This document shows positions 13,339 through 22,532 of a DNA stretch of 64,000 nt, piece after piece. Positions within the stretch are counted from its first letter, which is position 1. Each line of letters starts with the position of its first letter. The stretch is taken from the NCBI RefSeq assembly GCF_038593265.1, contig NZ_CP151979.1, forward strand, positions 2,184,001 to 2,248,000, written 5' to 3'. The position numbers and the translations under genes were made by a program. This stretch comes from Ureibacillus sp. FSL W7-1570. Its GTDB lineage: Bacteria; Bacillota; Bacilli; Bacillales_A; Planococcaceae. Below the pieces are notes generated by a model. The model saw only the letters and a list, made by a program, of their open reading frames with translations. It was not told the DNA's origin and searched no databases.

Positions 13339-13959
13339 GTGAATAATCCCCTGTTCAATCGATTGTTAACCCTGTTGTTGATATTGATTTTGCTTGCGAG
13401 TTGTTCTGAATCACCGAATGCGCAACCTTCTTATGAAGAAGTGAAAAAAATCGTTGTTGATGCGATTCAAACAGAAGAGGGCAAAAAGGCGATACGGCAA
13501 TTATTAGAAGATCCCAGCTTCAGGGAACTGGTGGTGCTTGAGCATGACGAAGTGGAAACAGCTATCAACAACTCATTGATGTCAGATCAGGCTTCCGATT
13601 TCTGGAAAAAGACCTTTGAAGATCCGAAGTTTAAGGAATCGATGGCGAAAAGCATGAAAGAACAGCAGACCGAAATCATGAAGCAATTGATGAAAGATGC
13701 GTCCTTTCAAGAAGACTTGATTTCTTTCTTTGGACAGCCTGAGATGAAGAAAGAATTGGAATCTATCCTAAAAAGCGCGGAATTGAGGAAAGAGATTGAA
13801 AAAGTGGTAATGGAAACAATTGAAAGTCCATTACTGCAAACAAAATGGCAAGAGTTGATTAAAAAGAGCGGTGAATCCGGTGGTTCTAAAGAAAAAGAAA
13901 AAGGAAAAGAAGAAAGTGGTGGACAAGAAGGGCAAGGACAAGATGGTGGAGGCAGCTAA
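13339..13959 (+). CDS. gerD: Spore germination lipoprotein GerD
   Basis: 206 residues starting at GTG 13339 behind an AGAAAGGA-type site. A lipoprotein signal with lipobox LASC is followed by a mostly helical, highly charged domain and a low-complexity Gly/Glu/Lys tail. GerD clusters nutrient germinant receptors in the spore inner membrane. The place between kbaA and salA is as in Bacillus. Confidence 0.9.
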   Translation: MNNPLFNRLLTLLLILILLASCSESPNAQPSYEEVKKIVVDAIQTEEGKKAIRQLLEDPSFRELVVLEHDEVETAINNSLMSDQASDFWKKTFEDPKFKESMAKSMKEQQTEIMKQLMKDASFQEDLISFFGQPEMKKELESILKSAELRKEIEKVVMETIESPLLQTKWQELIKKSGESGGSKEKEKGKEESGGQEGQGQDGGGS

Positions 13960-13983
13960 TACAGTTGATAAAACGATGTTTAA

Positions 13984-14026
13984 AAAGAGCGAATTGGAAA
14001 ACTCAGCGTTTTCACAATTCGCTCTT
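13984..14026. terminator. Bidirectional terminator between gerD and salA
   Basis: AAGAGCGAATTG pairs with CAATTCGCTCTT around an inner stem AAAAC/GTTTT. It sits between convergent genes; the salA stop is at 14032. Confidence 0.85.
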
Positions 14027-14031
14027 ATCTT

Positions 14032-15087
14032 TTATTGTTCCAATTTATCAATCACTTTTTGAGCAATATCCATATAAATTTTGCCCGTTGGATGGTCTGG
14101 TTCGTAAATGGAAGGTGCAAAATCTTCGTCATTCCAATCAGGTTGTCCTAACGGGATTTGTCCCAATAAATCCGTGCGCAATTCTTCCGCAAGTTTTTGT
14201 CCTCCGCCTTTGCCAAAGACATATTCCCGCTCGCCGGATTTTGACTCATACCAAGACATGTTTTCAATAACGCCAAGCACTTCATGATTCGTTTGAACCG
14301 CCATTGCTCCAGCACGTGCTGCGACAAATGCCGCTGTTGGATGTGGAGTTGTGACAATGATTTCTCTTGAAGCTGGCAATGCTTGGTGAACATCCAGCGC
14401 TACGTCACCAGTTCCCGGCGGCAAATCCAATAGAAGATAGTCGATATCTCCCCATTCAACATCGCGTAAGAATTGATCCAACACTTTTCCCAGCATTGGC
14501 CCGCGCCAAATGATCGGTGCGTTGTTTTCCACAAAGAATCCCATGGAAATGACCTTAACCCCTTTACGTTCCACAGGATAAATCCGATCATTTTTTACAG
14601 TTGGCATTTCTTCGATTCCCATCATATCAGGAACACTGAATCCATAAATATCCGCATCGACCAAGCCCACTTTTTTTCCTAAACGTGCTAAAGCAACCGC
14701 CAAATTGACGGATACGGTAGATTTTCCGACGCCGCCTTTCCCTGATGCAATGGCAATCACTTTTACTGTGGATAAAGGCGATAAAATATCATGCGTCTCT
14801 TCTTCTGTCGCTTTTCCGCGGAAACTTTCAATGACTTCAGCTGGCAGTTCTTCAAATCGAATTCCAACTGTGGAAGCGCCGGCTTCCTTTAACTTCTCAA
14901 CGATTTTCATCTGCAATTGCAATTGTTCCGGCGTATTTGTTTTGGCAATCGCCACTTTAACGCTTACATGATTTTTTTCTTCTTTTATTGATACATTGAC
15001 GATACCGTTTGTTTCTTTCAGCGTTCTATGTAAAAACGGGTCTTCCAGTTGTCCTACAATTTCGCGGACTTGTTGTTCATTAATCAC
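14032..15087 (-). CDS. salA: Mrp/NBP35-family P-loop ATPase (SalA)
   Basis: About 351 residues from GTG 15085-15087, which has AGGGGAG 8 nt upstream. An N-terminal DUF59/MIP18-like domain (INEQQVREIVGQLEDP) is followed by a deviant Walker A ASGKGGVGKSTVSVNLA, Walker B-type LLLDLPPGTGD and the Mrp signature ENMSWYES. Mrp proteins act as iron-sulfur carrier ATPases; in B. subtilis SalA also affects protease gene expression through scoC. Gene order gerD-salA-cwlD is conserved. Confidence 0.9.
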   Translation of the reverse strand: MINEQQVREIVGQLEDPFLHRTLKETNGIVNVSIKEEKNHVSVKVAIAKTNTPEQLQLQMKIVEKLKEAGASTVGIRFEELPAEVIESFRGKATEEETHDILSPLSTVKVIAIASGKGGVGKSTVSVNLAVALARLGKKVGLVDADIYGFSVPDMMGIEEMPTVKNDRIYPVERKGVKVISMGFFVENNAPIIWRGPMLGKVLDQFLRDVEWGDIDYLLLDLPPGTGDVALDVHQALPASREIIVTTPHPTAAFVAARAGAMAVQTNHEVLGVIENMSWYESKSGEREYVFGKGGGQKLAEELRTDLLGQIPLGQPDWNDEDFAPSIYEPDHPTGKIYMDIAQKVIDKLEQ

Positions 15088-15170
15088 GTTAAACACTCCC
15101 CTATATATGCTTCCGATGATAGTATAAGTATAACACACCGATTGACTATTAATAGCTATATTTACACCGC

Positions 15171-15884
15171 TTATTCAATCTCCAAATTTACATAGTTTTC
15201 AATTCCGTCCACAATTGCATCCGCCATTTTTTCTTGATATTTTCCATCTGATAATAAGGCTCTTTCTTCCGGATTGCTCAAAAATCCCGTTTCCACAAGA
15301 ACAGCTGGAACTTCCGCTTTTTTCAATAAGTAAATTTGTTTGATGGCTAAAGCTTCCCGATCGGTATTTTGCAGCTTTTCCTTAATGGAAGATTGGATGG
15401 CTTTCGCAAGCAGTTCGCTGTTTGGGTGACCTTCTTTATGGTAAAACACTTGTGCGCCTCTCCATTTTTCTTCCGGGATTGCATTTGCATGGATGGTGAT
15501 GAAAATATCAGGATCGTTTTCTTTTACAATCTGTTCCCGTAAAAAGATATCTTGTTTTTTCCTCTCCCGTAAAGTGGCAAATTCTTCGCTAGGTGCATGT
15601 TCCGAAAGCACGTCTCCATCCGTTGTTCTTGTCATGACCACTTCCGCACCCAAACGTTTTAATTTTCTTTCCACTTTTTTTGCAATTGCCAGTGTAACAT
15701 CTTTTTCAATTACATTTTCCGCCGATGCGCCTCCATCAATTCCTCCATGGCCTGCATCGATCACGATTCTCACCCCTCCAAGTGGCTCCGGAAGGAAAAA
15801 TCGATTATCTGACGCGCTTGTCTCATACATCACCACCAACAAACAGCAGAGCAAAATGACAATTAGTGCAATCCATCGTTTCAA
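15171..15884 (-). CDS. cwlD: N-acetylmuramoyl-L-alanine amidase CwlD
   Basis: About 237 residues from TTG 15882-15884, preceded by AAAGGCGG; this matches the B. subtilis CwlD length. An N-terminal membrane segment is followed by an Amidase_3 domain with VIDAGHGGIDGG, the zinc-ligand glutamate/histidine region DIFITIHANA and the C-terminal VLVETGFLSNPEE. CwlD starts muramic-delta-lactam formation in spore cortex peptidoglycan. Confidence 0.92.
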   Translation of the reverse strand: MKRWIALIVILLCCLLVVMYETSASDNRFFLPEPLGGVRIVIDAGHGGIDGGASAENVIEKDVTLAIAKKVERKLKRLGAEVVMTRTTDGDVLSEHAPSEEFATLRERKKQDIFLREQIVKENDPDIFITIHANAIPEEKWRGAQVFYHKEGHPNSELLAKAIQSSIKEKLQNTDREALAIKQIYLLKKAEVPAVLVETGFLSNPEERALLSDGKYQEKMADAIVDGIENYVNLEIE

Positions 15885-16083
15885 ATCTACTACACCGCCT
15901 TTTGCAACCTTTTGCACTACTATACGCTGGAAGGAGGGCTTGTATGAGTAAAGAATATTGATATCTTTTAATGTAAATCTTTCTAGATTCGACGATGGCA
16001 CGTTTCTCATCGTTAATATAAAAAAACGGTTGCAAATGAACCCGAACAAGTTGCAACAAGTATTTCTCCCTTCATTAAAAAAA

Positions 16084-16112
16084 GCCGCCCCAAAGATATA
16101 TAGGGGGCAGCC
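16084..16112 (-). terminator. Terminator of the yfiBC-type exporter operon
   Basis: The minus strand GGCTGCCCCC/GGGGCGGC hairpin is followed by a T-run and lies directly after the stop of the exporter gene. Confidence 0.8.
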
Positions 16113-16116
16113 ATTT

Positions 16117-17931
16117 TTAAAGGTCTTCTCCTTGAAGGGATTGTTTTTGCAATTGGGCATAAAATCCATTCAATTTCATTAAGGATTCATGGTTTCCTTG
16201 CTCAACAATTTCCCCATCTTTAATGACCAATATGCGGTCGGCACTTTCGATGGTTTTTAAACGATGGGCAATGACAAAGCTGGTACGGCCTTTCATCAAA
16301 TTATTTAATCCTTTCTGGATATGCACTTCGGTCATTGTGTCGATGCTGGAAGTCGCTTCATCCAAAATTAAAATGTCGGGGTCTTTTAAAATGGCCCGGG
16401 CAATGGCAATGAGTTGTCTTTGTCCCTGGCTCAAGTTTTTGCCGCCCGATTCGATGATGGTTTCATATTGTTCCGGCAAATATTTAATAAACGAATGGGC
16501 ATATGCGATTTTTGCCGCCCTTTCCACTTCTTCATCCGTCGCATCCAGTTTCCCGAACCGGATATTTTCTCTCACCGTTCCGGAAAATAAGTAGGTATCT
16601 TGCAGCACGACGCCAATGGAATCCCGCAAATGTTCCATGGAATAGGATTTTATATTCACACCATCAATCAAGATTTCCCCGCCTGTCACATCATAAAATC
16701 GGCTCAATAACTGGACAATCGTTGTTTTTCCTGAACCCGTCGGACCGACAAGGGCAACGATTTCACCGGCATTCACTTTAAAAGAAAGATTTTTTAATAC
16801 CGGCTTATCTTTTACATAATGAAAACTGACATTGCGGAATTCCACATTTCCTTCCAATGGACGTTTGGGAAGGGCATGTGGGGAATCCATCACTTCAACC
16901 GGTTCATCCAATATTTCAAATACCCTTTCTGCACCGGCGATGGCCGATTGAAAGGTGTTCAATAAGTTCGATAATTGATTGATTGGACGGAAAAATTGTC
17001 TTGCATAAGTTAAGAAAGAGGCAATCACCCCCACCGAAACAAGGGAGTTCACCGCCAAAACCGCACCTGCTCCAATGATTAATCCTTGCCCAAGGTTATT
17101 GATAAAGTTATTCGTCGGACCCAACAAACCGGATACAATTTCTGAGCGCATCGCGGAATGGCGCAGTTTTTCATTTGCTTGACCGAACTGTTGAATCGTC
17201 TGTTGTTCTTTCCCGAAAAGAGTCACAATTTCCGAATTGGAGATTGTTTCTTCAATATATCCATTCAGATTTCCCAAATCCCGTTGGCGATTCCGATAAT
17301 TCACGCTGCTCCGTTTGATAATTTGCTTTGTCGCGAAAACAATTAATGGAATCACAAGAAGAGTCACAATCGCCAGAATCCAATTTAAATACAACATCGC
17401 AATGGCTGTTCCAACAAGCGATAATATAGACGATATAATTTGAATAACGCTTTGGGAAAGGGCGAAATTCAAATTGTCGATATCGTTTGTCATACGGCTC
17501 ATCAAATCGCCTTGCTGTTTTTGGTCGAAAAACGGAATGGGCAATGACTGCAATTTTTCAAACAGCTCAAGCCTCAAATTTTGAATGGTTTTTAATGATG
17601 CCCGAATCATGATAAAGGTTTGCAACCAAGTTAAAAGGGAAGATGAAATGAAAATGGCGGCAAGCAATAGTCCCATTCGGACAGTCCCTTTTATATCGAG
17701 AGGCAAAATATAATGGTCGATAATGTATCCAATCATAAAAGGTCCTAAAATATTTAATATGGATGTAATCACAACAAGAAAAATGACGCTGATAATGCTT
17801 ATCCTTTGTTTCTTTAAATAACTCCAAATCCGTTTGAGGGTGGCCTTTTGATTTTTTGCCTTTGCAGCCGGCCCATGACCCCTGCCCGGACCACGGCCTC
17901 TGCCGGAAAGGGATTCCTGCAATCTATTCAT
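16117..17931 (-). CDS. yfiC: ABC exporter half-transporter, YfiC-like
   Basis: About 604 residues from ATG 17929-17931, with GGGAGGTG upstream. The N-terminal Arg/Gly-rich tail is followed by six transmembrane helices and an ATPase with Walker A GPTGSGKTT, signature LSQGQRQL, Walker B ILILDEATSSID and the H-loop IAHRL. The start overlaps the end of the partner gene by 8 bp. Together they form a heterodimeric exporter of the YfiB/YfiC type, often linked to drug or peptide efflux. The LSQGQ signature here and the degenerate H-loop in the partner fit a heterodimer with one degenerate ATP site. Confidence 0.85.
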   Translation of the reverse strand: MNRLQESLSGRGRGPGRGHGPAAKAKNQKATLKRIWSYLKKQRISIISVIFLVVITSILNILGPFMIGYIIDHYILPLDIKGTVRMGLLLAAIFISSSLLTWLQTFIMIRASLKTIQNLRLELFEKLQSLPIPFFDQKQQGDLMSRMTNDIDNLNFALSQSVIQIISSILSLVGTAIAMLYLNWILAIVTLLVIPLIVFATKQIIKRSSVNYRNRQRDLGNLNGYIEETISNSEIVTLFGKEQQTIQQFGQANEKLRHSAMRSEIVSGLLGPTNNFINNLGQGLIIGAGAVLAVNSLVSVGVIASFLTYARQFFRPINQLSNLLNTFQSAIAGAERVFEILDEPVEVMDSPHALPKRPLEGNVEFRNVSFHYVKDKPVLKNLSFKVNAGEIVALVGPTGSGKTTIVQLLSRFYDVTGGEILIDGVNIKSYSMEHLRDSIGVVLQDTYLFSGTVRENIRFGKLDATDEEVERAAKIAYAHSFIKYLPEQYETIIESGGKNLSQGQRQLIAIARAILKDPDILILDEATSSIDTMTEVHIQKGLNNLMKGRTSFVIAHRLKTIESADRILVIKDGEIVEQGNHESLMKLNGFYAQLQKQSLQGEDL

Positions 17932-19663
17932 AGAGCACACCTCCCTTTTCAACTTGAGTTGCAACAATTTCTCTATAATGTTCACTTGTTTTCAATAATT
18001 CTTCGTGGATTCCTTGTGCCACAATGCGTCCATCTTCCAAAACCAGGATGAGATCGGCATGTTTAATCGAAGAAATCTTAGATGAAACGATAAACTTCGT
18101 GCTTCCTTCAAGCGCTTCCTTCATATTTTTTCGGATCACTTTTTCCGTAATACTATCCACTGCTGAAGTTGTATCATCCAAAACCAGAATTTTCGGTTTC
18201 CGGATTAATGCACGGCTCATGGCCAACCGTTGTTTTTGACCCCCTGATAAATTGGTTGCCCCTTGGGTCAATTCATGTTGTGTTTTTTTATCCAGTTTTT
18301 CCACAAACTCATAAGCATTCGATGCGACCAGTGCCTCTTGAATTTCCTCTTCTGTTGCATCACTTTTTCCGTATTTCAAGTTTTCTTCAATTGTTGTGGA
18401 AAACAATGTTGCTTTTTGAGGTGCAAAAGCCAATGAGCCTCTCAATGTTTCAATGTCATATTGCCGGATCGGGATGTCATCGATGTAAATCGTTCCTTCA
18501 TCCACATCCATTAGACGGGCAAGCAATTTGATCAATGTGGATTTCCCGCTGCCGGTCATGCCGATGATTCCTACCGTGCTGCCCGCTTTCGCTTCAAAGG
18601 TAATATTTTTTAACACCGGTTCCACCTGTTTGTTATAAGAGAAACTTACATTCTCAAATCGCACATCTCCTCGGATTTCTTTTTTCACCGGATTTTCCGC
18701 GTTTATAATATCCCGCTGCTCCTCCAACACGACAACGACACGTTCCGCGCTCGGAATGGCCCGTGCGATTTGAATGAGTACGTTGCTGGAGCTCATTAGT
18801 CCGTTCATGATCATCATCAAATAGTTGATGAAGGCCACAATGACCCCGATTTCAATGGCGCCCGCTTCCACCTTTACTACTCCGAGCATAAGCGCCAAAA
18901 CAATCCCGATATTGACAACAAACTGCGTGATCGGCGTCAATGCGGCAATGACTTGATCGGCGGTCATATTGCGCTTCGCCAATTCTTCGTTGACACCTGC
19001 AAATTGCTTCACTTGATGGCGCATGCGGTTAAAGGCTTTAATGACACGGATGCCTGATAAATTTTCCTGTACACGGGTATTCACAACATCGATCGTTTCC
19101 TGGACTTTCCGGAATAATGAAATCGATAATTTAATAAACACATATAAACAGACGATCAGGACAGGGACAACAAAAAATAATACGGAAAATAAATCTCTTG
19201 CCGTAAAGAAGACGACCACGACAGCCCCGACAAACATGAAAGGGCCCCGGACAAATATTTTCAACAGCATGTTTAACGCCCTTTGCAGCATTTCCACATC
19301 ATTGGTCAAGTTCGTAATCAGTTTCCCCAACGTAAATTTGTCCTTATTGCTGTTAGAAAAATAGGTGATGGTTTCATATAAATCTGCCCGAATATCGGAT
19401 GCAAAGTTGACGGCCGCTTTCGAACTGAAATACGTGCAGCCCGCCCCTCCAAACCATCCTATAATTGCACATACCATCATTGCAGCAAACATCACCATGA
19501 TATGTGTTGGGTCCTTTGTCGCGATCCCTTCGTCGATTATTTTTTGCATAATGGTCGGCTGGATCAAATCCATTGCCACTTCCAATATCATGAGGATTGG
19601 CGCCAATATCGCAAAATGCTTATAGGGCTTCAAATATTTTGAAAGTTTTATCGCTGCATGCAT
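17924..19663 (-). CDS. yfiB: ABC exporter half-transporter, YfiB-like
   Basis: 579 residues from ATG 19661-19663 behind GGAGAAGGAG. Six transmembrane helices precede an ATPase with Walker A GMTGSGKST, signature LSGGQKQR, Walker B ILVLDDTTSAVD (Asp where the catalytic Glu is usual) and IVSSKISS in place of the H-loop histidine. These changes are the expected degenerate site of a heterodimeric exporter. It is the first gene of a two-gene operon. B. subtilis YfiB is 573 aa. Confidence 0.85.
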   Translation of the reverse strand: MHAAIKLSKYLKPYKHFAILAPILMILEVAMDLIQPTIMQKIIDEGIATKDPTHIMVMFAAMMVCAIIGWFGGAGCTYFSSKAAVNFASDIRADLYETITYFSNSNKDKFTLGKLITNLTNDVEMLQRALNMLLKIFVRGPFMFVGAVVVVFFTARDLFSVLFFVVPVLIVCLYVFIKLSISLFRKVQETIDVVNTRVQENLSGIRVIKAFNRMRHQVKQFAGVNEELAKRNMTADQVIAALTPITQFVVNIGIVLALMLGVVKVEAGAIEIGVIVAFINYLMMIMNGLMSSSNVLIQIARAIPSAERVVVVLEEQRDIINAENPVKKEIRGDVRFENVSFSYNKQVEPVLKNITFEAKAGSTVGIIGMTGSGKSTLIKLLARLMDVDEGTIYIDDIPIRQYDIETLRGSLAFAPQKATLFSTTIEENLKYGKSDATEEEIQEALVASNAYEFVEKLDKKTQHELTQGATNLSGGQKQRLAMSRALIRKPKILVLDDTTSAVDSITEKVIRKNMKEALEGSTKFIVSSKISSIKHADLILVLEDGRIVAQGIHEELLKTSEHYREIVATQVEKGGVLYE

Positions 19664-19875
19664 GTTCTAACTCCTTCTCCACCTTTGTATCAGCAACTAT
19701 GTATACATATGTTTACAGATGACCACCCAAATTGTATACAACTGTATAGATGATCGTCAAACCAATCAGCTTCTACCGATTCCAACGTTCAATTTACTTT
19801 TCATGCAAAAGATTTAAAATATCTTGACGAAACTTTATTTTCATCATACATTATTTAGAAAAAGAATATCCACGT

Positions 19876-20040
19876 AATTAGGTGCCCTTTATGGGAGAAT
19901 AGGGAATAAAGTGAGAATCTTTAGCGGACCCACCACTGTATGGGGGAGCAATATGGAATATGCCACTGGGAAACTGGGAAGGCCCATAGTTGCGATGAAC
20001 CTGAGCCAGGAGACCTGCCTGATTACTTGAAACATACAGT
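19876..20040 (+). ncRNA. Cobalamin (B12) riboswitch
   Basis: The conserved elements appear in order: AGGTGCCC, GGGAATAAAGTGAGAATC, TTTAGCGGACCCACCACTG, the B12-box-like segment TGCCACTGGGAAACTGGGAA, and GCGATGAACCTGAGCCAGGAG ending in GACCTGCCTG. It lies upstream of cobT and is followed by a terminator, so high cobalamin should stop transcription of cobT. Confidence 0.95.
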
Positions 20041-20050
20041 ACGATGGTAA

Positions 20051-20090
20051 AGTCTGTAGTTTATTTGGCATGCCAATAAACTGCAGACTT
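20051..20090 (+). terminator. Riboswitch-controlled terminator before cobT
   Basis: Near-perfect hairpin AGTCTGTAGTTTATT/AATAAACTGCAGACTT with a following T-run, placed between the cobalamin aptamer and the cobT ribosome site. Confidence 0.9.
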
Positions 20091-20130
20091 TTATTTATTA
20101 TTGAAAAAATTAATTGATGGGGGAATTGAA

Positions 20131-21201
20131 ATGGAACTATTGCAATCAACATTGCAAGCTATTCAACCAGTAAACAAAGAAATCATGAAACAGGCGAGGG
20201 AAAAAGTGGATGCCCTTTGCAAACCGCCAGGCAGTTTAGGAAAATTGGAACAAATCGCGGTACAACTTGCCGGGATTACGGAAAAACTGGAGCTGGATGT
20301 ATCCAATAAAGCGGTTATATCATTGGCTGCCGATCACGGTGTCTATGAAGAAAATGTATCCAATAACCCTCAAATTGTAACGGTGATGCAGTCCATTGGT
20401 TTCGCCAAAGGGTTTACCGGTGTGTGCGCCATTGCAAGAGCGGCAGGAGCCAAAGTGGTTTCTGTCGATGTCGGCATCAATGCCGATTTGCCGGAAACTT
20501 CTGGCGTGATTAATAAAAAAGTACGATACGGTACTGCGAATATGGCCAAAGAACCGGCTATGTCACGGGAAGAAGCCATCCGGGCCATTGAAGTGGGCAT
20601 CGAAGTGGCCAATGATCAAGTAAAACAAGGGGTCAACGTTTTAGCAACCGGGGAAATGGGCATTTGCAATACCACTGCAAGCAGTGCGGTTTTAGCGGCT
20701 CTTTTTGGCTATGACCCTGGTGAAGTAACCGGAATGGGGGCGGGTGTCGATAGCATTCAACATAAAATTGATGTAATTCGTCGTGCAATAGAAATCAATC
20801 AACCAAATCCTGATGATCCAATTGATGTTTTGGCGAAAGTGGGCGGATTGGAATTGGGCGGAATGGCCGGTGTCGTGCTAAGTGCCGCAGCCAACCGCAT
20901 TCCGGTAGTGATCGACGGCTTTATTTCCACTGTTTCCGCATTAATCGCTTATCAATTGGAACCAAAAGTGAAGGATTACATTATTCCATCCCACATGTCA
21001 GAAGAACCTGGGGCAAAAATCGCCAGCGAATTATTGGGATTGGAGCCGATGTTAAACATGAACATGCGGCTAGGCGAAGGTTCCGGTGCAGCCCTTGCTT
21101 TCCCTATCCTGGACGCGGCATGTTCAATGATGAATACAATGACGACTTTGGAAGAGTCCAATCAATACATGCAACAAATCATGGAGAATCAACGATCTTA
21201 A
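20131..21201 (+). CDS. cobT: Nicotinate-nucleotide--dimethylbenzimidazole phosphoribosyltransferase
   Basis: 356 residues from ATG 20131 behind GGGGGAATTGAA. CobT transfers phosphoribose from nicotinate mononucleotide to 5,6-dimethylbenzimidazole to make alpha-ribazole phosphate for the lower loop of cobalamin. Family motifs include KPPGSLGKLE near the N-terminus, ADHGVYEE, GEMGICNTTASS and the catalytic glutamate region RLGEGSGAALAF near the C-terminus. It is a single gene behind a B12 riboswitch. No other cobalamin synthesis gene is in the window, so it probably serves salvage or remodelling. Confidence 0.95.
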   Translation: MELLQSTLQAIQPVNKEIMKQAREKVDALCKPPGSLGKLEQIAVQLAGITEKLELDVSNKAVISLAADHGVYEENVSNNPQIVTVMQSIGFAKGFTGVCAIARAAGAKVVSVDVGINADLPETSGVINKKVRYGTANMAKEPAMSREEAIRAIEVGIEVANDQVKQGVNVLATGEMGICNTTASSAVLAALFGYDPGEVTGMGAGVDSIQHKIDVIRRAIEINQPNPDDPIDVLAKVGGLELGGMAGVVLSAAANRIPVVIDGFISTVSALIAYQLEPKVKDYIIPSHMSEEPGAKIASELLGLEPMLNMNMRLGEGSGAALAFPILDAACSMMNTMTTLEESNQYMQQIMENQRS

Positions 21202-21218
21202 GACGGACGGCAAAATGG

Positions 21219-21261
21219 AAGGCTGTTTAGAAAGCGGCGCGCTTTTTCAACAGCCTTTTTT
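21219..21261. terminator. Terminator between cobT and the sugar dehydrogenase gene
   Basis: AAGGCTGTT pairs with AACAGCCTT, followed by a T-run on the plus strand; an A-run on the other side suggests it can work both ways. Confidence 0.8.
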
Positions 21262-21263
21262 CA

Positions 21264-22343
21264 TTATGGCTTTAATTCTGATAAAGCCATTCGATAAAGT
21301 TTGTCATCATTTTCCCCCGGTTTTCCCCGGCCATCCGTATTATTGGTTACAAAGTATAAATTATCCCCTTCAATGAATACATCCCGAATCCGCCCCAAAC
21401 CGCTGATCACTTCTTTTGTTGTTCCTGCGTTTAAATCAAACTCCAACACCGCTTCCCCCCGTAATGCCGCAACATACAACTTCCCATCTGTATAGACCAT
21501 CCCCGAAGGCGCCCATGTTTTATTGGAACCGGATGTAAACAATGGAGAAACCATGCCTTCCTTTTCCTCTTTCCCTTCGATGACCGGCCAGCCGTAATTT
21601 TTCCCCGGCTCAATCCGGTTGATTTCATCATTGGCACTATTTCCATGTTCACTTGCATAAAGGGTTCCATCCGGTGCCCAAGCGAGCCCTTGGGGGTTGC
21701 GGTGGCCGAAACTGTAAACATAAGAGTTCGGAACAGGATTATCTGAAGGAATGGAACCATCCAAATTGAGCCTTAAGATTTTCCCTCCAAGGGCATTTAC
21801 ATCCTGTGCGATGGATGACTGCAATGCGTCTCCGGCTGTCGCATAAAGCTTGCCATCCGGGCCAATTTTCAGCCTTCCGCCATGATGAACCGGCCCGCTC
21901 GGTATGTGATCGAGCAACACTTCTTCCTCAACCCATGAATCATTTTCCAGCCTCAACCGGACGATGCGATTAATTTGCCCCTTGGAATCCGTATAAGTGT
22001 AGTATGCAAATGCCTTGTTGGACTCTTGGAAATCGGGGGCTAAGACAAATCCTAACAAACCGGCTTCTGATGCTGTGGAAAGGGGCTTTTCCAAATTGAC
22101 GGACTGCCTTTCCACCCGCCCATTTTCAATTTTCACCACATTTCCGACCCGCTCCGATAAATAAAAAGTGTTTCCTGACTTGTCAATGGACCATGGTATT
22201 TGAAGATTGCTCGCAATGACTTCCAGATTATTGCCCGAAGAGGTTTCCACGGCTTTCGGAGGTTGTTTGGGCGAACAAGCGGATAATATGAACACAAACC
22301 CGACGAATATGACAAACATTTTAATTCCCTTCATCGCTCTCAT
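21264..22343 (-). CDS. PQQ-dependent-type sugar dehydrogenase lipoprotein (Glucose/sorbosone dehydrogenase family)
   Basis: About 359 residues from ATG 22341-22343 behind AAGGAAGG; a second ATG at 22332-22334 is equally possible. A lipoprotein signal (lipobox LSAC) is followed by a beta-propeller with family segments IPWSIDKSGNTFYLSERVG, HHGGRLKIGPDGKLY, FGHRNPQGLAWAPDGTLYAS and DEINRIEPGKNYGWP. Members oxidise aldose sugars with PQQ at the cell surface. No PQQ synthesis genes are in view, so cofactor supply or even activity is uncertain. It is a single-gene unit. Confidence 0.8.
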   Translation of the reverse strand: MRAMKGIKMFVIFVGFVFILSACSPKQPPKAVETSSGNNLEVIASNLQIPWSIDKSGNTFYLSERVGNVVKIENGRVERQSVNLEKPLSTASEAGLLGFVLAPDFQESNKAFAYYTYTDSKGQINRIVRLRLENDSWVEEEVLLDHIPSGPVHHGGRLKIGPDGKLYATAGDALQSSIAQDVNALGGKILRLNLDGSIPSDNPVPNSYVYSFGHRNPQGLAWAPDGTLYASEHGNSANDEINRIEPGKNYGWPVIEGKEEKEGMVSPLFTSGSNKTWAPSGMVYTDGKLYVAALRGEAVLEFDLNAGTTKEVISGLGRIRDVFIEGDNLYFVTNNTDGRGKPGENDDKLYRMALSELKP

Positions 22344-22465
22344 TACCTTCCTTGTTTGAATGAATCTCCAAAGCTTATTTATTTGCGACTTACCCAAAAA
22401 ATTTGTTTTCAAAACCAATGGTAGCCAAAATCTTCCCATCTAATCCTACAAGACCAATAAAAAAA

Positions 22466-22486
22466 GGAACTGTTTCGGACAGTTCC
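22466..22486 (-). terminator. Terminator of the transporter/BtuF-like operon
   Basis: GGAACTGT/ACAGTTCC hairpin with a TTCGG-type loop and a long T-run on the minus strand. It lies downstream of the BtuF-like gene. Confidence 0.85.
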
Positions 22487-22532
22487 TTCTAAACGAGGAT
22501 ATATCCAATCCCCTTCCGTTCCCCAAAGTATA